From contig CAISEY010000259.1 in assembly GCA_903884435.1 (NCBI GenBank), positions 1-50,569 on the forward strand: a stretch of 50,569 nucleotides of DNA, written 5' to 3'. This stretch comes from an uncultured Hyphomicrobiales bacterium (GTDB taxonomy: Bacteria > Pseudomonadota > Alphaproteobacteria > Rhizobiales > Beijerinckiaceae). The translations under genes were made by a program, and so were the position numbers. Below are positions 25,148-34,129 of this stretch, piece by piece. Numbering within the stretch: the first letter of the stretch is position 1; each line of letters opens with the position of its first letter. A model generated the notes under the pieces. That model had not been told where the DNA came from and made no database searches. It worked only from the letters and a program-made list of their open reading frames with translations.

Positions 25148-26329
25148 ATGCCCCACAAGCCCGCCTCGCAGGCGTTGAAACATCTCAACGTCATCGACAT
25201 GACTCACGTGCGCACGGGGCCGGTTTGCGTGCGGCAGCTTGGCGACTGGGGCGCCAACGTGTGGCGCGTCGATCGCGTCGGCAATCCCGCCGATTTTTCC
25301 GGGCGGCATGAATCGGATTTCCAGCACAAGCACCGCAACAAGCGCTCGCTGGCGCTCGACCTCAAGTCGAAAGAGGGCCGCGAGGTTTTGAGCCGGATGG
25401 TCGCGAAGGCCGACGTGCTCGTCGAGAATTTCCGGCCCGACGTGAAGCGGCGGCTCGGCGTCGATTACGAGACGCTGGCGGCCATCAATCCGGGACTCGT
25501 TTACGCCAGCATTTCCGCCTTCGGCCAGGACGGGCCCTACAAGGACAGGCCGGGAGTGGACCAGATCATTCAGGGCATGTCGGGCTTCATGTCGGTGACG
25601 GGCTCGCCCGACGGTCCGCCGATGCGCGCGGGCGTGCCGATGGCGGATATTTGCGCGGGGCTTTTCGCGGCTCTCGGCATTCTCACGGCCATCGTCGAGC
25701 GGACCGTCTCCGGCAAGGGGCAGTGGGTGCAGACCTCCCTGCTGGAATCGCAGATGTTCATGCTGGACTTGCAGGCGATCCGCTATCTCGTCGATGGCGT
25801 CGTCGCCAAACGCGTCGGCAACTCGCATCCCACCGGCGCCGCCACCAACGCCTACCGGACGAAGGACGGCTACATCAACGTCGCGCCGACGCCGCCCATG
25901 TGGGACCGGCTGTGCCGCGCCATGGGCCGCGAGGACATGATCACGGATCCCGCCTATGCGACGAAGGACGCGCGCCGCAAGCGCACGAACGAAATCAACG
26001 ACATCGTCGAGGCCTTCACCTCGCGACTGACCTCGGAAGAGGCTCTGGCGAAGTTCGAAGCCTGCGACGTGCCCGCCGGCGTCATCTACGACATTGGCCA
26101 GGCCTTCAACGATCCGCAGGTCAGGCACCTGAAAATGTCGCAGGCGGTGCAATCGGGCACGCTCGGCGAACTGAACCTGCTGCGCCAGCCCTTCAGCCTC
26201 AGCCGCACGCCCTCGCAACTCGCGCGCGCGACGCCGGAATTTGGCGAGCACACGGACGAGATCATGAAGGAACTGGGCTACGGCGAGGCGGAGATCGCGC
26301 GGCTGCGCGAGATCAAGGCCATCGAGTAG
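25148..26329 (+). CDS. CaiB/BaiF (class III) CoA transferase
   Basis: A 393-residue family III CoA transferase that moves CoA between acyl carboxylates. It begins LKHLNVIDMTHVRTGPVCVRQLGDWGANVWRVD, has NKRSLALDLKSKEGREVL, VLVENFRPDVKRRLGVDYE, and the active-site Asp in RAGVPMADICAGLFAALGI. The full length is normal. GGAGGATCC precedes ATG 25148. It converges with chrA. The family serves carnitine, formyl-CoA, bile acid and aromatic acid pathways; the LysR-linked SDR and AMP-ligases in the window suggest acid catabolism, but the acceptor is unknown. Confidence 0.9.
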   Translation: MPHKPASQALKHLNVIDMTHVRTGPVCVRQLGDWGANVWRVDRVGNPADFSGRHESDFQHKHRNKRSLALDLKSKEGREVLSRMVAKADVLVENFRPDVKRRLGVDYETLAAINPGLVYASISAFGQDGPYKDRPGVDQIIQGMSGFMSVTGSPDGPPMRAGVPMADICAGLFAALGILTAIVERTVSGKGQWVQTSLLESQMFMLDLQAIRYLVDGVVAKRVGNSHPTGAATNAYRTKDGYINVAPTPPMWDRLCRAMGREDMITDPAYATKDARRKRTNEINDIVEAFTSRLTSEEALAKFEACDVPAGVIYDIGQAFNDPQVRHLKMSQAVQSGTLGELNLLRQPFSLSRTPSQLARATPEFGEHTDEIMKELGYGEAEIARLREIKAIE

Positions 26330-26347
26330 CGCGGCGCCGGTCGCTCG

Positions 26348-27697
26348 TCAGATCGCCCATTTCGCCAGCGCGCCGAGCGCGGCCATGACGAACACGACCT
26401 CGACCAGGCCGCGGTGCAGCTTCATCACGAGAACGAAGGCGATGGCCGAGAGTCCGAGCGCCATCCAGTCGACCGTGGCGAAATCCGCCACCGGCCAGCG
26501 CAGCCAGCCCGCGTCTCGCCAGCCGGATTTCGCGAACAGAAGGTTGAGCGCGAACCAGACGGCGAGATAGCTCATCACGCCGACGACGACCGCCGTGATC
26601 GCTTGCAGCGCCGCCGCGAGCCGCGTGTTGGCGCGCAGGGCCTCGACGTGCGGCGCGCCGGCGAAAATCCACAGGAACGAGGGCGCGAAGGTCGCCCAGA
26701 TCGTGATGGCCGCGCCAAGCGCCGCCGCGACGGGCGGCGAAAATGGCGCGGGCGCCCGCCAGGCCGCGAGAAAACCGACGTGTTGCGTGACGAGAATGGT
26801 CGGACCCGGCGTCGTCTCGGCGAGGCCGAGGCCGTCGGCCATTTCCGCCGCGGTGAGCCAGCCCTTCACCGCCACCGCGTCCTGAGCCAGCCAGGCCAGC
26901 AAGGCATAGGCGCCGCCAAAAGAGAGCATCGCGAGTTTGGAGAAAAACACGCCGAGTTCCGTGAGGATGTGCGTCGGCCCGAGCAAAAGGGCGACCGCGC
27001 CGACGGGCGCCCACCAGACCGCGGTCCAGACGAGAACGCTCACGACGGTGTGGCTCCAGTCGCCCTCGGGCGCCTTTGTCGCCGGCGCCGCGGCGGCGAC
27101 GCCAAAGACATCCGGCCAGCGGGGCTGTCCGAAATATCCGAGCAAGGCCGCGCCGAGCACGACGACGGGAAACGGCGCGTCGAAAAACATCAGCAGCGCG
27201 AAGGCGACGATGGACATCGCGACGTAAAACCCGCTCTTGAAGGCTCGTCTGGCGATGCGGGCGATGGCGTGCGCGACGATGGCGATCACCGCCGTCTTGA
27301 CGCCGAAAAACAGGCCGGCGATCAGCGGCAGGTGATGGCCGTAGATGTAAAGAAAGCTCAGGGCCAGCATCACGGACGCGCCGGGAACGACGAACATCAG
27401 GCCGGCGTAGAGGCCGCCGCGCGCTCCATGCATGAGCCAGCCGATATAGGTCGCGAGTTGCTGGGCCTCGGGCCCCGGCAGCAGCGTGCAATAATTGAGC
27501 GCGTGCAGGAAGCGCGGTTCGTCGATCCACTTTTTCTCGTCGACGAGCATCCGGTGCATCATCGCGATTTGACCGGCAGCGCCGCCGAAGGACGTGAATC
27601 CGATCAGCGTCCAGGTTCTGGCCGCCGTGGCGAAGGGCACGTCGGGCATTCCGTTGCGCGCCGCGCGGGACATGTGTGTTCGCGATTCGATGGTCAT
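26348..27697 (-). CDS. chrA: chromate transporter, two-domain ChrA
   Basis: A 449-residue CHR-superfamily membrane protein with about 11-12 membrane segments and two homologous halves. The first half has FTSFGGAAGQIAMMHRMLVDEKKW, then LNYCTLLPGPEAQQLATYIGW; the second has LAMLSFGGAYALLAWLAQDAV and GLGLAETTPGPTILVTQHVGF. The family exports chromate by proton antiport, giving resistance; some members have other roles. ATG 27697 gives a natural start, with an upstream hydrophilic N-tail of about 25 residues. No ChrB sensor gene is adjacent, and hemN follows at 27833 on the same strand. Confidence 0.9.
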   Translation of the reverse strand: MTIESRTHMSRAARNGMPDVPFATAARTWTLIGFTSFGGAAGQIAMMHRMLVDEKKWIDEPRFLHALNYCTLLPGPEAQQLATYIGWLMHGARGGLYAGLMFVVPGASVMLALSFLYIYGHHLPLIAGLFFGVKTAVIAIVAHAIARIARRAFKSGFYVAMSIVAFALLMFFDAPFPVVVLGAALLGYFGQPRWPDVFGVAAAAPATKAPEGDWSHTVVSVLVWTAVWWAPVGAVALLLGPTHILTELGVFFSKLAMLSFGGAYALLAWLAQDAVAVKGWLTAAEMADGLGLAETTPGPTILVTQHVGFLAAWRAPAPFSPPVAAALGAAITIWATFAPSFLWIFAGAPHVEALRANTRLAAALQAITAVVVGVMSYLAVWFALNLLFAKSGWRDAGWLRWPVADFATVDWMALGLSAIAFVLVMKLHRGLVEVVFVMAALGALAKWAI

Positions 27698-27832
27698 GGC
27701 GCGCCCCTCCGCGGACAGAATGCCCGGACCGGTCCTGGGCGCGAGCCTGACGGGACGACCGGAGCCCCGTGCTCTTAATCGGACAGCGACGCGTGACGTG
27801 TCAACAGGAGGGCGCGCGGCGTCGGCGCGCGT

Positions 27833-29185
27833 TCACACGGCGACGGAATGTTTCGCCGCGCTGGCCCGCAAATAGCGGTCGAAGGCCGCGGCGGCGAGGC
27901 GCACGAAAGGACGCCCGCGCGGGGTCATCGTCACCCGGCGGCCCTCGCGGGTCAGCACGCCATCGGATTGCAAACGGTCGAGTTCGGGCGTCGCGTCGTC
28001 GAGCGCCGCCGCGTCGCCGGCGCCGTCGAGGGCCAGCGCGCCAAAGTCGATGGCGAAGTCGCACATCAGCCGTTCGATGGCGCGCGCCCGCAAGATATCG
28101 TCGGGCGTCAGCGCGAGGCCTTTCGTCACCGGCAACACGCCCGCCTCCACCGCGCGGCGCCAGCCCGCGACATCCGCGGCGTTCTGCGCGAAGCCGGCCG
28201 GCAGACGCCCTATGGACGAGGCTCCGAGGGGAATCAGCGCGTCCGCGACATCGGTCGTGTAGCCCTGAAAATTGCGGCGCATGTCGCCGCGCCGCGCGGC
28301 GCGCGCGAGGTCGTCGTCGGGACGGGCGAAATGATCGAGGCCAATGGCTTCGTAGCCGCGGCGCTCCAGTTCCGCGCGCGCGGCGTCCGCCTGCGCCATG
28401 CGTTCGGCGGCGCCGGGCAGGGCGGACGCGTCGATGAGGCGCTGGTGCGCCTTCAGCCATGGCACGTGCGCGTATCCGAAGATCGCCAGGCGCGACGGAT
28501 CGAGGCTCGCCGCGAGCCGCGCGGTGCGGCGCGCGTCGTCGACGCTCTGCCCGGGAAGGCCATACAGGAGATCGAGGTTGATCGCCGCGACGCCCGCCTC
28601 GCGCAGCAGGCGCGTGGCGCGCTCGACGGTTTCGAAGGGCTGCACGCGGCCGATGCCCTGTTGCACGTGATGATTGAGATCCTGCACGCCGAGGCTGGCG
28701 CGGGTCACGCCGGTTTCGGCCAGCGCGCCGGCGAGCGCCTCGTCGATGTTGCGCGGATCGAGTTCGATGGCGTGTTCGCCGCCGGGCGCGAGATCGAATC
28801 TTTCGCCGAGGATTCGCCGCAGGCGTTTCAGCCGGACCGGCCCCAGCAAGCCCGGCGTGCCGCCGCCCCAGTGCAGATGCGTCACCCGGCGCGCCCGCGT
28901 GAGGCCGGCGACGAGGCCGATCTCCCGTTCGAGCGTCGCGGCGTAGCGTTCGAGCGGTTCGTCGCGCATGACGGCCTTTGTCGTGCAACCGCAATAATTG
29001 CAGATCGCCGAGCAGAAGGGCACGTGCAGATAAAGCGAAAGCGTGGCGCTTTCGGGCAGATCGCCGAGCCAGCCGGCGACGGTCGCCGCGTCCACGGCGG
29101 GGGAAAAATGCGGGGCGGTCGGGTAGCTCGTGTACCGGGGGACCGATCGTTCCGCGAGGATGAGGGCTGTTTCGGAATGCGCCAT
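27833..29185 (-). CDS. hemN: oxygen-independent coproporphyrinogen III oxidase
   Basis: A 450-residue radical SAM enzyme of haem synthesis. VPRYTSYPTAPHF lies at 15-27, the 4Fe-4S motif CSAICNYC at 58-65 (Cys58, 62, 65) and Cys67 next, then HLHWGGGTPG and the second SAM site later. It decarboxylates coproporphyrinogen III without oxygen. I chose ATG 29185 because GGGAG lies upstream (about 9 bases) and VPRYTSYP is then near the N-terminus, as in the family. A FixK/FNR-type box lies only 35 bases upstream of the start, between hemN and the divergent receptor gene, consistent with oxygen control. Confidence 0.94.
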   Translation of the reverse strand: MAHSETALILAERSVPRYTSYPTAPHFSPAVDAATVAGWLGDLPESATLSLYLHVPFCSAICNYCGCTTKAVMRDEPLERYAATLEREIGLVAGLTRARRVTHLHWGGGTPGLLGPVRLKRLRRILGERFDLAPGGEHAIELDPRNIDEALAGALAETGVTRASLGVQDLNHHVQQGIGRVQPFETVERATRLLREAGVAAINLDLLYGLPGQSVDDARRTARLAASLDPSRLAIFGYAHVPWLKAHQRLIDASALPGAAERMAQADAARAELERRGYEAIGLDHFARPDDDLARAARRGDMRRNFQGYTTDVADALIPLGASSIGRLPAGFAQNAADVAGWRRAVEAGVLPVTKGLALTPDDILRARAIERLMCDFAIDFGALALDGAGDAAALDDATPELDRLQSDGVLTREGRRVTMTPRGRPFVRLAAAAFDRYLRASAAKHSVAV

Positions 29186-29219
29186 GATTGATTTCTCCCA
29201 CGCGCGACGGGAGGTCTCC

Positions 29220-29233
29220 TTGACGGACATCAA
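29220..29233. promoter_or_regulatory. FNR/FixK-type binding box
   Basis: TTGACGGACATCAA has the TTGA-N6-TCAA core of FNR/FixK sites and differs from the full FNR palindrome (TTGAT-N4-ATCAA) at one position. It lies 35 bases before hemN and 50 bases before the receptor ATG (29283). Its centre (29226.5) suits a -41.5 site for a + strand start at about 29268, which could activate the receptor gene. Confidence 0.55.
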
Positions 29234-29282
29234 ACAAACCGGCATCCCGAAAGCCATGTTCCGAGCCAGCCGGAGAAACGCC

Positions 29283-30275
29283 ATGCCCCCTTCCATCGCC
29301 GTCACCCGCCGCGACGCCATCCGCGCCGCTGGTTCGCTCGCCGCCGCGATCCCGTTCGCGCCGGTCCTGGCGCAGACCGCCTATCCGTCGAAGCCCGTGC
29401 GGATCACCGTGCCCTTCGCCGCCGGCGGCATCGCCGACATCACGACCCGCATTGTCGCGGAGCGGCTGAGCGCGAAATTCGGCCAGCAGTTCATCGTCGA
29501 GAACATGCAGAGCGCCGGCGGCATCAACGCGGCGCGCGGCGCGCTTCAGGGCGGGACGGACGGCCATACGCTGACGCTGTTCACCAACGGGACCGCGATC
29601 AGCGTCGGCCTCTTCAAGAACCTGCGTTACGATCCGATCAAGGAGTTCACGCCGATCTCCGGCATTGGCCAGTTCGATTTCGTGTTCGCCACGGGCGGCG
29701 ACAGCCGCTTCAAGACCCTGGCCGACGTGCTGAAGGAATCCCGCGACAAGCCGGGCAGTCTCAACATCGGCACGGTCGCCATTGGCTCGACGCAGCATCT
29801 GTGCGCGGAGCTCTTCAAGAGCCTCGCGAACATCGACATCAAGATCGTGCCCTTCCGCACGACCGGCGACGTGCTGCTCGCGGCGATCCGCGGCGACATC
29901 GCGGTGGCTGTCGATCCCTACGCGACGATGAAGGCCAATCTCGTCGATGGCCGGTTGCGGGCGCTGGCGATGTCCAGCGTGACGCCCTCGCCCTTCCTGC
30001 CGGACGTGCCGAGCGTCGCCGCGGCGGGCGTGCCCGGATTCGACGTGCCCTCGTGGAACGCGCTGTTCGCGCCCGCCGGCACGCCGCAGCCGATCATCGA
30101 CACGATCAACAAGGCGATGGCGGAAATCCTCGCCGATCCCGCCGTGAAGAAGCGCATGCTCGACGTGGGCATCGAGGCGAAGGCGACGACTCCGCAGGAC
30201 ATCGCGGGCAAGCTGAAATCGGAGATCGATCGCTGGACGGCGATCATCGACAAGGCGGGCAGCGAGAAGCAATAG
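29283..30275 (+). CDS. tripartite tricarboxylate transporter (TctC/Bug) receptor, copy 2
   Basis: A 330-residue periplasmic receptor with a Tat-like signal (TRRDAIRAAGSLAAAIPF, cleavage near VLA|QTAYPSKP). Family marks are YPSKPVRITVPFAAGGIADITTRIVAERLS, ENMQSAGGINAARGAL and the C-terminal FAPAGTPQPIIDTINKAMAEIL. This is the classic Bug type; copies 1, 3 and 4 are of a longer, divergent type. GGAG lies 7 bases before ATG 29283. The 2-hydroxyacid dehydrogenase gene begins 25 bases downstream on the same strand, an operon by spacing. The ligand may be a 2-hydroxy or 2-oxo acid (inference). Confidence 0.88.
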   Translation: MPPSIAVTRRDAIRAAGSLAAAIPFAPVLAQTAYPSKPVRITVPFAAGGIADITTRIVAERLSAKFGQQFIVENMQSAGGINAARGALQGGTDGHTLTLFTNGTAISVGLFKNLRYDPIKEFTPISGIGQFDFVFATGGDSRFKTLADVLKESRDKPGSLNIGTVAIGSTQHLCAELFKSLANIDIKIVPFRTTGDVLLAAIRGDIAVAVDPYATMKANLVDGRLRALAMSSVTPSPFLPDVPSVAAAGVPGFDVPSWNALFAPAGTPQPIIDTINKAMAEILADPAVKKRMLDVGIEAKATTPQDIAGKLKSEIDRWTAIIDKAGSEKQ

Positions 30276-30300
30276 GCCCGTCGCGATCCGGAGCGCATCG

Positions 30301-31299
30301 ATGAACAAGCCCGACGTGCTGCTGCCCGTGCCGATGCCCCCCCTCGTGCGGGCCGGCCTCGCGAAGCGTTTCAACGTGGTCGATTGCGCCGCCGGGGCCG
30401 ATCCGGAAGCCGCGATCGCGCGCGCCGCGCCCGCCCTGCGCTTCATCGCGACGGGCGTGCCGATTTTGACGGAGGGCGTCGCGAGGCCGATCGACGCGGC
30501 GTTTCTCGCGCGGTTTCCGAAACTCGAAATGATCGCCAATCTTGGCGTCGGCTATGACAACATCGACGCGCGGGCGGCCGCGGCGCGCGGCGTCCTCGTC
30601 ACCAACACGCCGGACGTGCTGACGGACGAAACCGCCGACACCGCGTTCGGACTGCTGCTGTGCGCCGCGCGGCAATTTCCGCGGGCGGATCGCTATTTGC
30701 GCGCGGGGAAATGGCTGGAGAAGGCTTTCCCCGTCACCGCGAGCCTTCGCGACCGGACGATGGGCGTCGTCGGACTCGGCCGCATTGGCAAGGCCATCGC
30801 GCGGCGGGGCGAGGCGTTCGGATTGAAGATCGTCTACAACGGGCGGCGCCCGCAAGCCGATGTCGACTACCCCTTCTTCGCGTCGCTGGAGGAGATGGCG
30901 CGCGCCTGCGATATTCTCATGGTCTCGACGCCGGGCGGCGCGGACACGCGCAACCTGATCGACGCGCGCGTTCTCGACGCGCTGGGCCCGGATGGCATTC
31001 TCGTCAACATCGCGCGCGGCACGGTGGTGGACGAGCCGGCGCTGATCTCCGCCCTGCGCGAAAAGCGAATCCTGACAGCCGGACTCGACGTGTTCGCCGA
31101 CGAGCCCAGGGTTCCCGCCGAACTCGTGGCGATGGAGCATGTCGTGCTGTTGCCGCATGTCGGCTCCGCGACCGGGCCGACGCGCGACCTGATGAGCCAG
31201 CTCGTCGTGGACAATCTGGTCGCGGTCGTCGATGGCGGCGCGCCGTTGACGCCCGTCGCCGAGACGCCTTGGCGAAACAGCGCGACGGGTGCACAATAG
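30301..31299 (+). CDS. D-isomer-specific 2-hydroxyacid dehydrogenase (GhrB/hydroxypyruvate reductase-like)
   Basis: A 332-residue NAD(P)-dependent dehydrogenase. The nucleotide-binding motif VVGLGRIG lies at 156-163, and the catalytic residues Arg239 (NIARGT), Glu268 (FADEP) and His286 (LLPHVGSA) are all in place. ANLGVGYDNID near 79-89 is typical. The enzyme interconverts a 2-oxo acid and a D-2-hydroxy acid, probably glyoxylate, hydroxypyruvate or a larger acid; the sequence does not select one. It is 25 bases downstream of the receptor gene and likely co-transcribed, so the receptor may supply its substrate or the acid's precursor. Confidence 0.88.
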   Translation: MNKPDVLLPVPMPPLVRAGLAKRFNVVDCAAGADPEAAIARAAPALRFIATGVPILTEGVARPIDAAFLARFPKLEMIANLGVGYDNIDARAAAARGVLVTNTPDVLTDETADTAFGLLLCAARQFPRADRYLRAGKWLEKAFPVTASLRDRTMGVVGLGRIGKAIARRGEAFGLKIVYNGRRPQADVDYPFFASLEEMARACDILMVSTPGGADTRNLIDARVLDALGPDGILVNIARGTVVDEPALISALREKRILTAGLDVFADEPRVPAELVAMEHVVLLPHVGSATGPTRDLMSQLVVDNLVAVVDGGAPLTPVAETPWRNSATGAQ

Positions 31300-31332
31300 G
31301 TCATTCATAAGAATCAATTGCGGACCCATCGC

Positions 31333-32274
31333 ATGAGCAGGCCTGACTCCCGAAAAATCTCGCGCCTGACCGTTCGCGTCGCCGCGGTCGCCGGTTTGTT
31401 TTCGAGCTTGCTGTATGGCGGCGCCTGCGCCGCCGTTGATTTCACCAGCGTTGAAAACGCGGCCGGTTCCTGGGAGCTGGCGCTGCGCGACACGGAACGC
31501 CGTTGCGGCATGCAATTGCGCGCCGAAAAGACCACCTATCCGGGCTATTCGCTCGCCATGCCCGCCGGGTGCCGCCGCGCGCTGCCGATCCTCGCCGAGG
31601 CGCGCGCCTGGGCGTTCAAGGCCGGCGACAGCCTCCAACTGGACGATGGCGACGGGACGCCGCTCCTCAGTTTCCCGCTCGGGCCCGAAGACGCGCTTGT
31701 CGCGCGGGGCCCCGAGGGGGAGACCTACGAACTGATCCCGACGGGCCGTCAGAAATTCGCGCAGGCCAGTCCCGCCAGCGGGAGTTCGCGTCCGGTCGCG
31801 GCTCCGGGGATTCGCCCCGCGGCTCCGGCGCCCGGACCGGCCAGCGTTCCCCCGGGATCCTCCACGCCCGCGCCCCAGCAGCCGCAACGCCAGAGCGCTC
31901 AGGCGCCGCTCGCCACTCCCGTCGCCTCCGGCGCGCCGACGACCGCCGTCAGGCCCTTCACGGGCCGCGCGTCGGACATCGCCGGGCGCTATATTATCCT
32001 GCGCGACGGCGGGAAGGACGTGGGCTGCATGCTCACGCTGAACGATCAGGCGCGCGGGCCGGGCGGAACATTCAAGGCGCAGCTCGCGCCGGCCTGCCGC
32101 GACAATGGAATCGTCGTGTTCGATCCGCTCGGCTGGCAGCTCGACCGCGGCCGCCTGTCGCTGACGGCGCGCAAGGGCCACAAGGCGATGTTCGAGCACC
32201 ACGAGGACGGAGCCTGGTGGAAAGACCCGAAAGAAGGCGGCAAGCCCCTCGGCGTCAGGAAGATGGAGCGCTGA
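31333..32274 (+). CDS. secreted protein with two AprI/Inh protease-inhibitor-like domains
   Basis: A 313-residue protein from ATG 31333 (a TTG at 31318 is possible). A signal peptide ends near YGGACA|AVDF. Residues about 43-137 (AGSWELALRDTERRCGMQL) and about 213-312 (IAGRYIILRDGGKDVGCMLTLN) are two copies of the Inh fold, each with a Cys pair, joined by a Pro/Ala/Ser-rich linker of about 65 residues. The founding Inh/AprI proteins block the secreted serralysin (AprA) inside the periplasm. No serralysin or Type I secretion gene is in the window, so a target is unknown. No operon partner is clear. Confidence 0.8.
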   Translation: MSRPDSRKISRLTVRVAAVAGLFSSLLYGGACAAVDFTSVENAAGSWELALRDTERRCGMQLRAEKTTYPGYSLAMPAGCRRALPILAEARAWAFKAGDSLQLDDGDGTPLLSFPLGPEDALVARGPEGETYELIPTGRQKFAQASPASGSSRPVAAPGIRPAAPAPGPASVPPGSSTPAPQQPQRQSAQAPLATPVASGAPTTAVRPFTGRASDIAGRYIILRDGGKDVGCMLTLNDQARGPGGTFKAQLAPACRDNGIVVFDPLGWQLDRGRLSLTARKGHKAMFEHHEDGAWWKDPKEGGKPLGVRKMER

Positions 32275-32279
32275 TCCGC

Positions 32280-32990
32280 TCAGCCAAGCCCGTAGCCGAG
32301 CTTTTCCGGCGGTTCGAAGGACACGAGCGGACGGATCTGCCTGCCGGCGGAATCGAAATTCCGCGGCGCCAGCCAGCCCTCGAAGGCTGTTTCGCGGTCC
32401 GGCCATTCGCAGTCGAGCATGGCGAACCAGGCCGTGTCGCGATTCTCGCCCTTCACGATCATGTGCTGGCGGAACAGCCCCTCGAACTGGAAGCCGAAGC
32501 GTTTCGCGGCGTTTTTCGAGGCGACGTTGCGCGCGTCGCATTTCCATTCGACGCGGCGGTAGCCAAGCGCGAAAACGCGTTTCAGCGCGAGATAGATCGC
32601 CTCGGTCGCCGCCGTCGTGCGTCGCAGGGCCGGCGACAGGACCACGTTGCCGATTTCGACGACGCCCTGGTCCGGTCTGATCGCCATCAGCGCGAGAAGT
32701 CCGGTCGCGCGCCCGCTCGCGGCGTCGACGATGGCGAAGGTCAGGGGATCGGCTGGCTCCGCCCGGGTGTCGAGCCAGCGGCGGAAATCGTCGTCACCGG
32801 GAAAAGGCCCATAGGCCATGTAGCGCCAGATTGCGTCGTCTTTCGCGAAATGCGCGCGCAGGTCCGCGCCATGGGCGCGGGGATCGAGCGGCTCGAGACG
32901 CGCGAATCGTCCGGCGATGGTCTCGCGCGGCGGCGCTGGCGGAACCCGGCGGTCTGGAAGGTCGCTGGTCAATCGAATCGGTCCGGACAT
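32280..32990 (-). CDS. GNAT-family N-acetyltransferase (RimJ/RimL type)
   Basis: A 236-residue acetyltransferase of the RimJ/RimL-like group. It carries RLEPLDPRAHGADLRAHF and YGPFPGDDDFRRWLDT near the N-terminus, the strand VEIGNVVLSPALRRTTAATEAIYL (acetyl-CoA region), and the family block VEWKCDARNVASKNAAKRFGFQFEGLFRQHMIVKGENRDTAWFA. I chose ATG 32990; the frame is open further upstream but the extra part looks like noise. Substrate is unknown (small molecule or protein N-terminus). It converges with the Inh-like gene (6 bases apart) and faces the dioxygenase gene. Confidence 0.88.
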   Translation of the reverse strand: MSGPIRLTSDLPDRRVPPAPPRETIAGRFARLEPLDPRAHGADLRAHFAKDDAIWRYMAYGPFPGDDDFRRWLDTRAEPADPLTFAIVDAASGRATGLLALMAIRPDQGVVEIGNVVLSPALRRTTAATEAIYLALKRVFALGYRRVEWKCDARNVASKNAAKRFGFQFEGLFRQHMIVKGENRDTAWFAMLDCEWPDRETAFEGWLAPRNFDSAGRQIRPLVSFEPPEKLGYGLG

Positions 32991-33126
32991 TGGCGGGCAG
33001 GCTACACGTTCGGCCGTTCCGCGTCGCCCCGCTGATTCGAGGCCGCCCTTGCGCGAAATCAATGCGGGTTTCGCGTCTCCGCGCGCCTCATTGAACAAGT
33101 AGCCTCAAAGCCGAAAGGATTTCACG

Positions 33127-34119
33127 ATGGCGCAGCTCGTCGCCGCCTTTGCCTCCTCGCACAGCGTCATGCTGACCTGCGAACTGACCGACTGGCAGCG
33201 CGGCTTCCGCGTTTTCGACCTTCCAGGCGGCTACTACAATCGCCGGGGCGAACCCTGTTCCTACGCCGACCTGCTGGCCGCGGCGCCGCCCGGCGCGGCC
33301 GAACTCGTCACCGATTCCGCGATCGAGGCGCGTTTCAGGGCCGTTCACGCGGCGATGGGCCGCCTGCGCGAGGAGATCGCCCGCGCGCGGCTCGACGTGC
33401 TCGTGATCTGCGGCGACGACCAGCAGGAATTGTTTCGCGATCTGCTGATGCCCGCCATCGGCGTTTATTACGGCAAGACCATCCGCAATGGCGTGCGCCA
33501 GGAATTGCCGGCGAGCGAATGGTATCGCCGCGCGCAAATGTTGCGGCTCGAGGAGCGCGTCGAGCGCCATTATCCCGTCGACGACGGTCTCGCGCGGCAT
33601 TTCATCGAGGGTTTGCGCGACCGGGATTTCGACATCGCGGCGCTGAAGGGCCTCGACGAGGGCCAGCACGAGGGCCACGCCTTTTCGTTCATTCACCGCA
33701 CCTATTTGCAGGATCGGATGATCCCGATCGTGCCGGTGTTCCTCAACACGTTCTTTCCGCCGAACCAGCCGACGCCGCGTCGTTGCCTCGCGCTTGGCGC
33801 GGCCCTGCGCGCGCTGATCGACGCTTATCCGAAGGATCTCCGCGTCGGCTTTCTGGCGTCCGGCGGCCTCAGCCATTTTTGCGCGGAGGAGGATCTCGAC
33901 AACGCCGTCATCGAGGCGATGCGCCGCAAGGACCGCGACTTTCTCGCCCGGCTCGACACCAGGCGCCTGCAATCCGGCAGTTCGGAGATCCGCAACTGGG
34001 TGGTGCTCGCGGGCGCCGCGCCGGATTTCGATCTCGACTGGGTTTCCTACACCCCGGGCTACAGGACGGAGGCGCTGACGGGCACCGGGCTCGCCTTCGG
34101 CGCCTGGCGAAAGGGCTGA
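33127..34119 (+). CDS. LigB-type extradiol ring-cleavage dioxygenase-like protein
   Basis: A 330-residue protein of the class III extradiol dioxygenase (LigB) superfamily. It begins AAFASSHSVML, with His12 in the position of the first LigB metal ligand, and has GQHEGHAFSFIH (His184, LigB His195-like), VPVFLNTFFPPNQPTPRRCLALG and GGLSHFCAEEDLDNA with Glu254-255 near the third ligand. Such enzymes use Fe(II) to open catechol-type rings, sometimes as a beta subunit with a small alpha. No LigA-like alpha gene is present. It lies head-to-head with the GNAT gene and converges with TctC copy 3, which may import the aromatic acid (inference). Confidence 0.82.
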   Translation: MAQLVAAFASSHSVMLTCELTDWQRGFRVFDLPGGYYNRRGEPCSYADLLAAAPPGAAELVTDSAIEARFRAVHAAMGRLREEIARARLDVLVICGDDQQELFRDLLMPAIGVYYGKTIRNGVRQELPASEWYRRAQMLRLEERVERHYPVDDGLARHFIEGLRDRDFDIAALKGLDEGQHEGHAFSFIHRTYLQDRMIPIVPVFLNTFFPPNQPTPRRCLALGAALRALIDAYPKDLRVGFLASGGLSHFCAEEDLDNAVIEAMRRKDRDFLARLDTRRLQSGSSEIRNWVVLAGAAPDFDLDWVSYTPGYRTEALTGTGLAFGAWRKG

Positions 34120-34129
34120 GCGGAGGCGG

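Noticed and set aside
27801-30539. Long minus-strand open frame over hemN and the receptor gene
   Set aside because: It overlaps the well-supported hemN in another frame and has no domain features.
30244-32547. A 767-codon minus-strand open frame over the 2-hydroxyacid dehydrogenase and Inh-like genes
   Set aside because: Antisense shadow; composition and lack of motifs do not support it.
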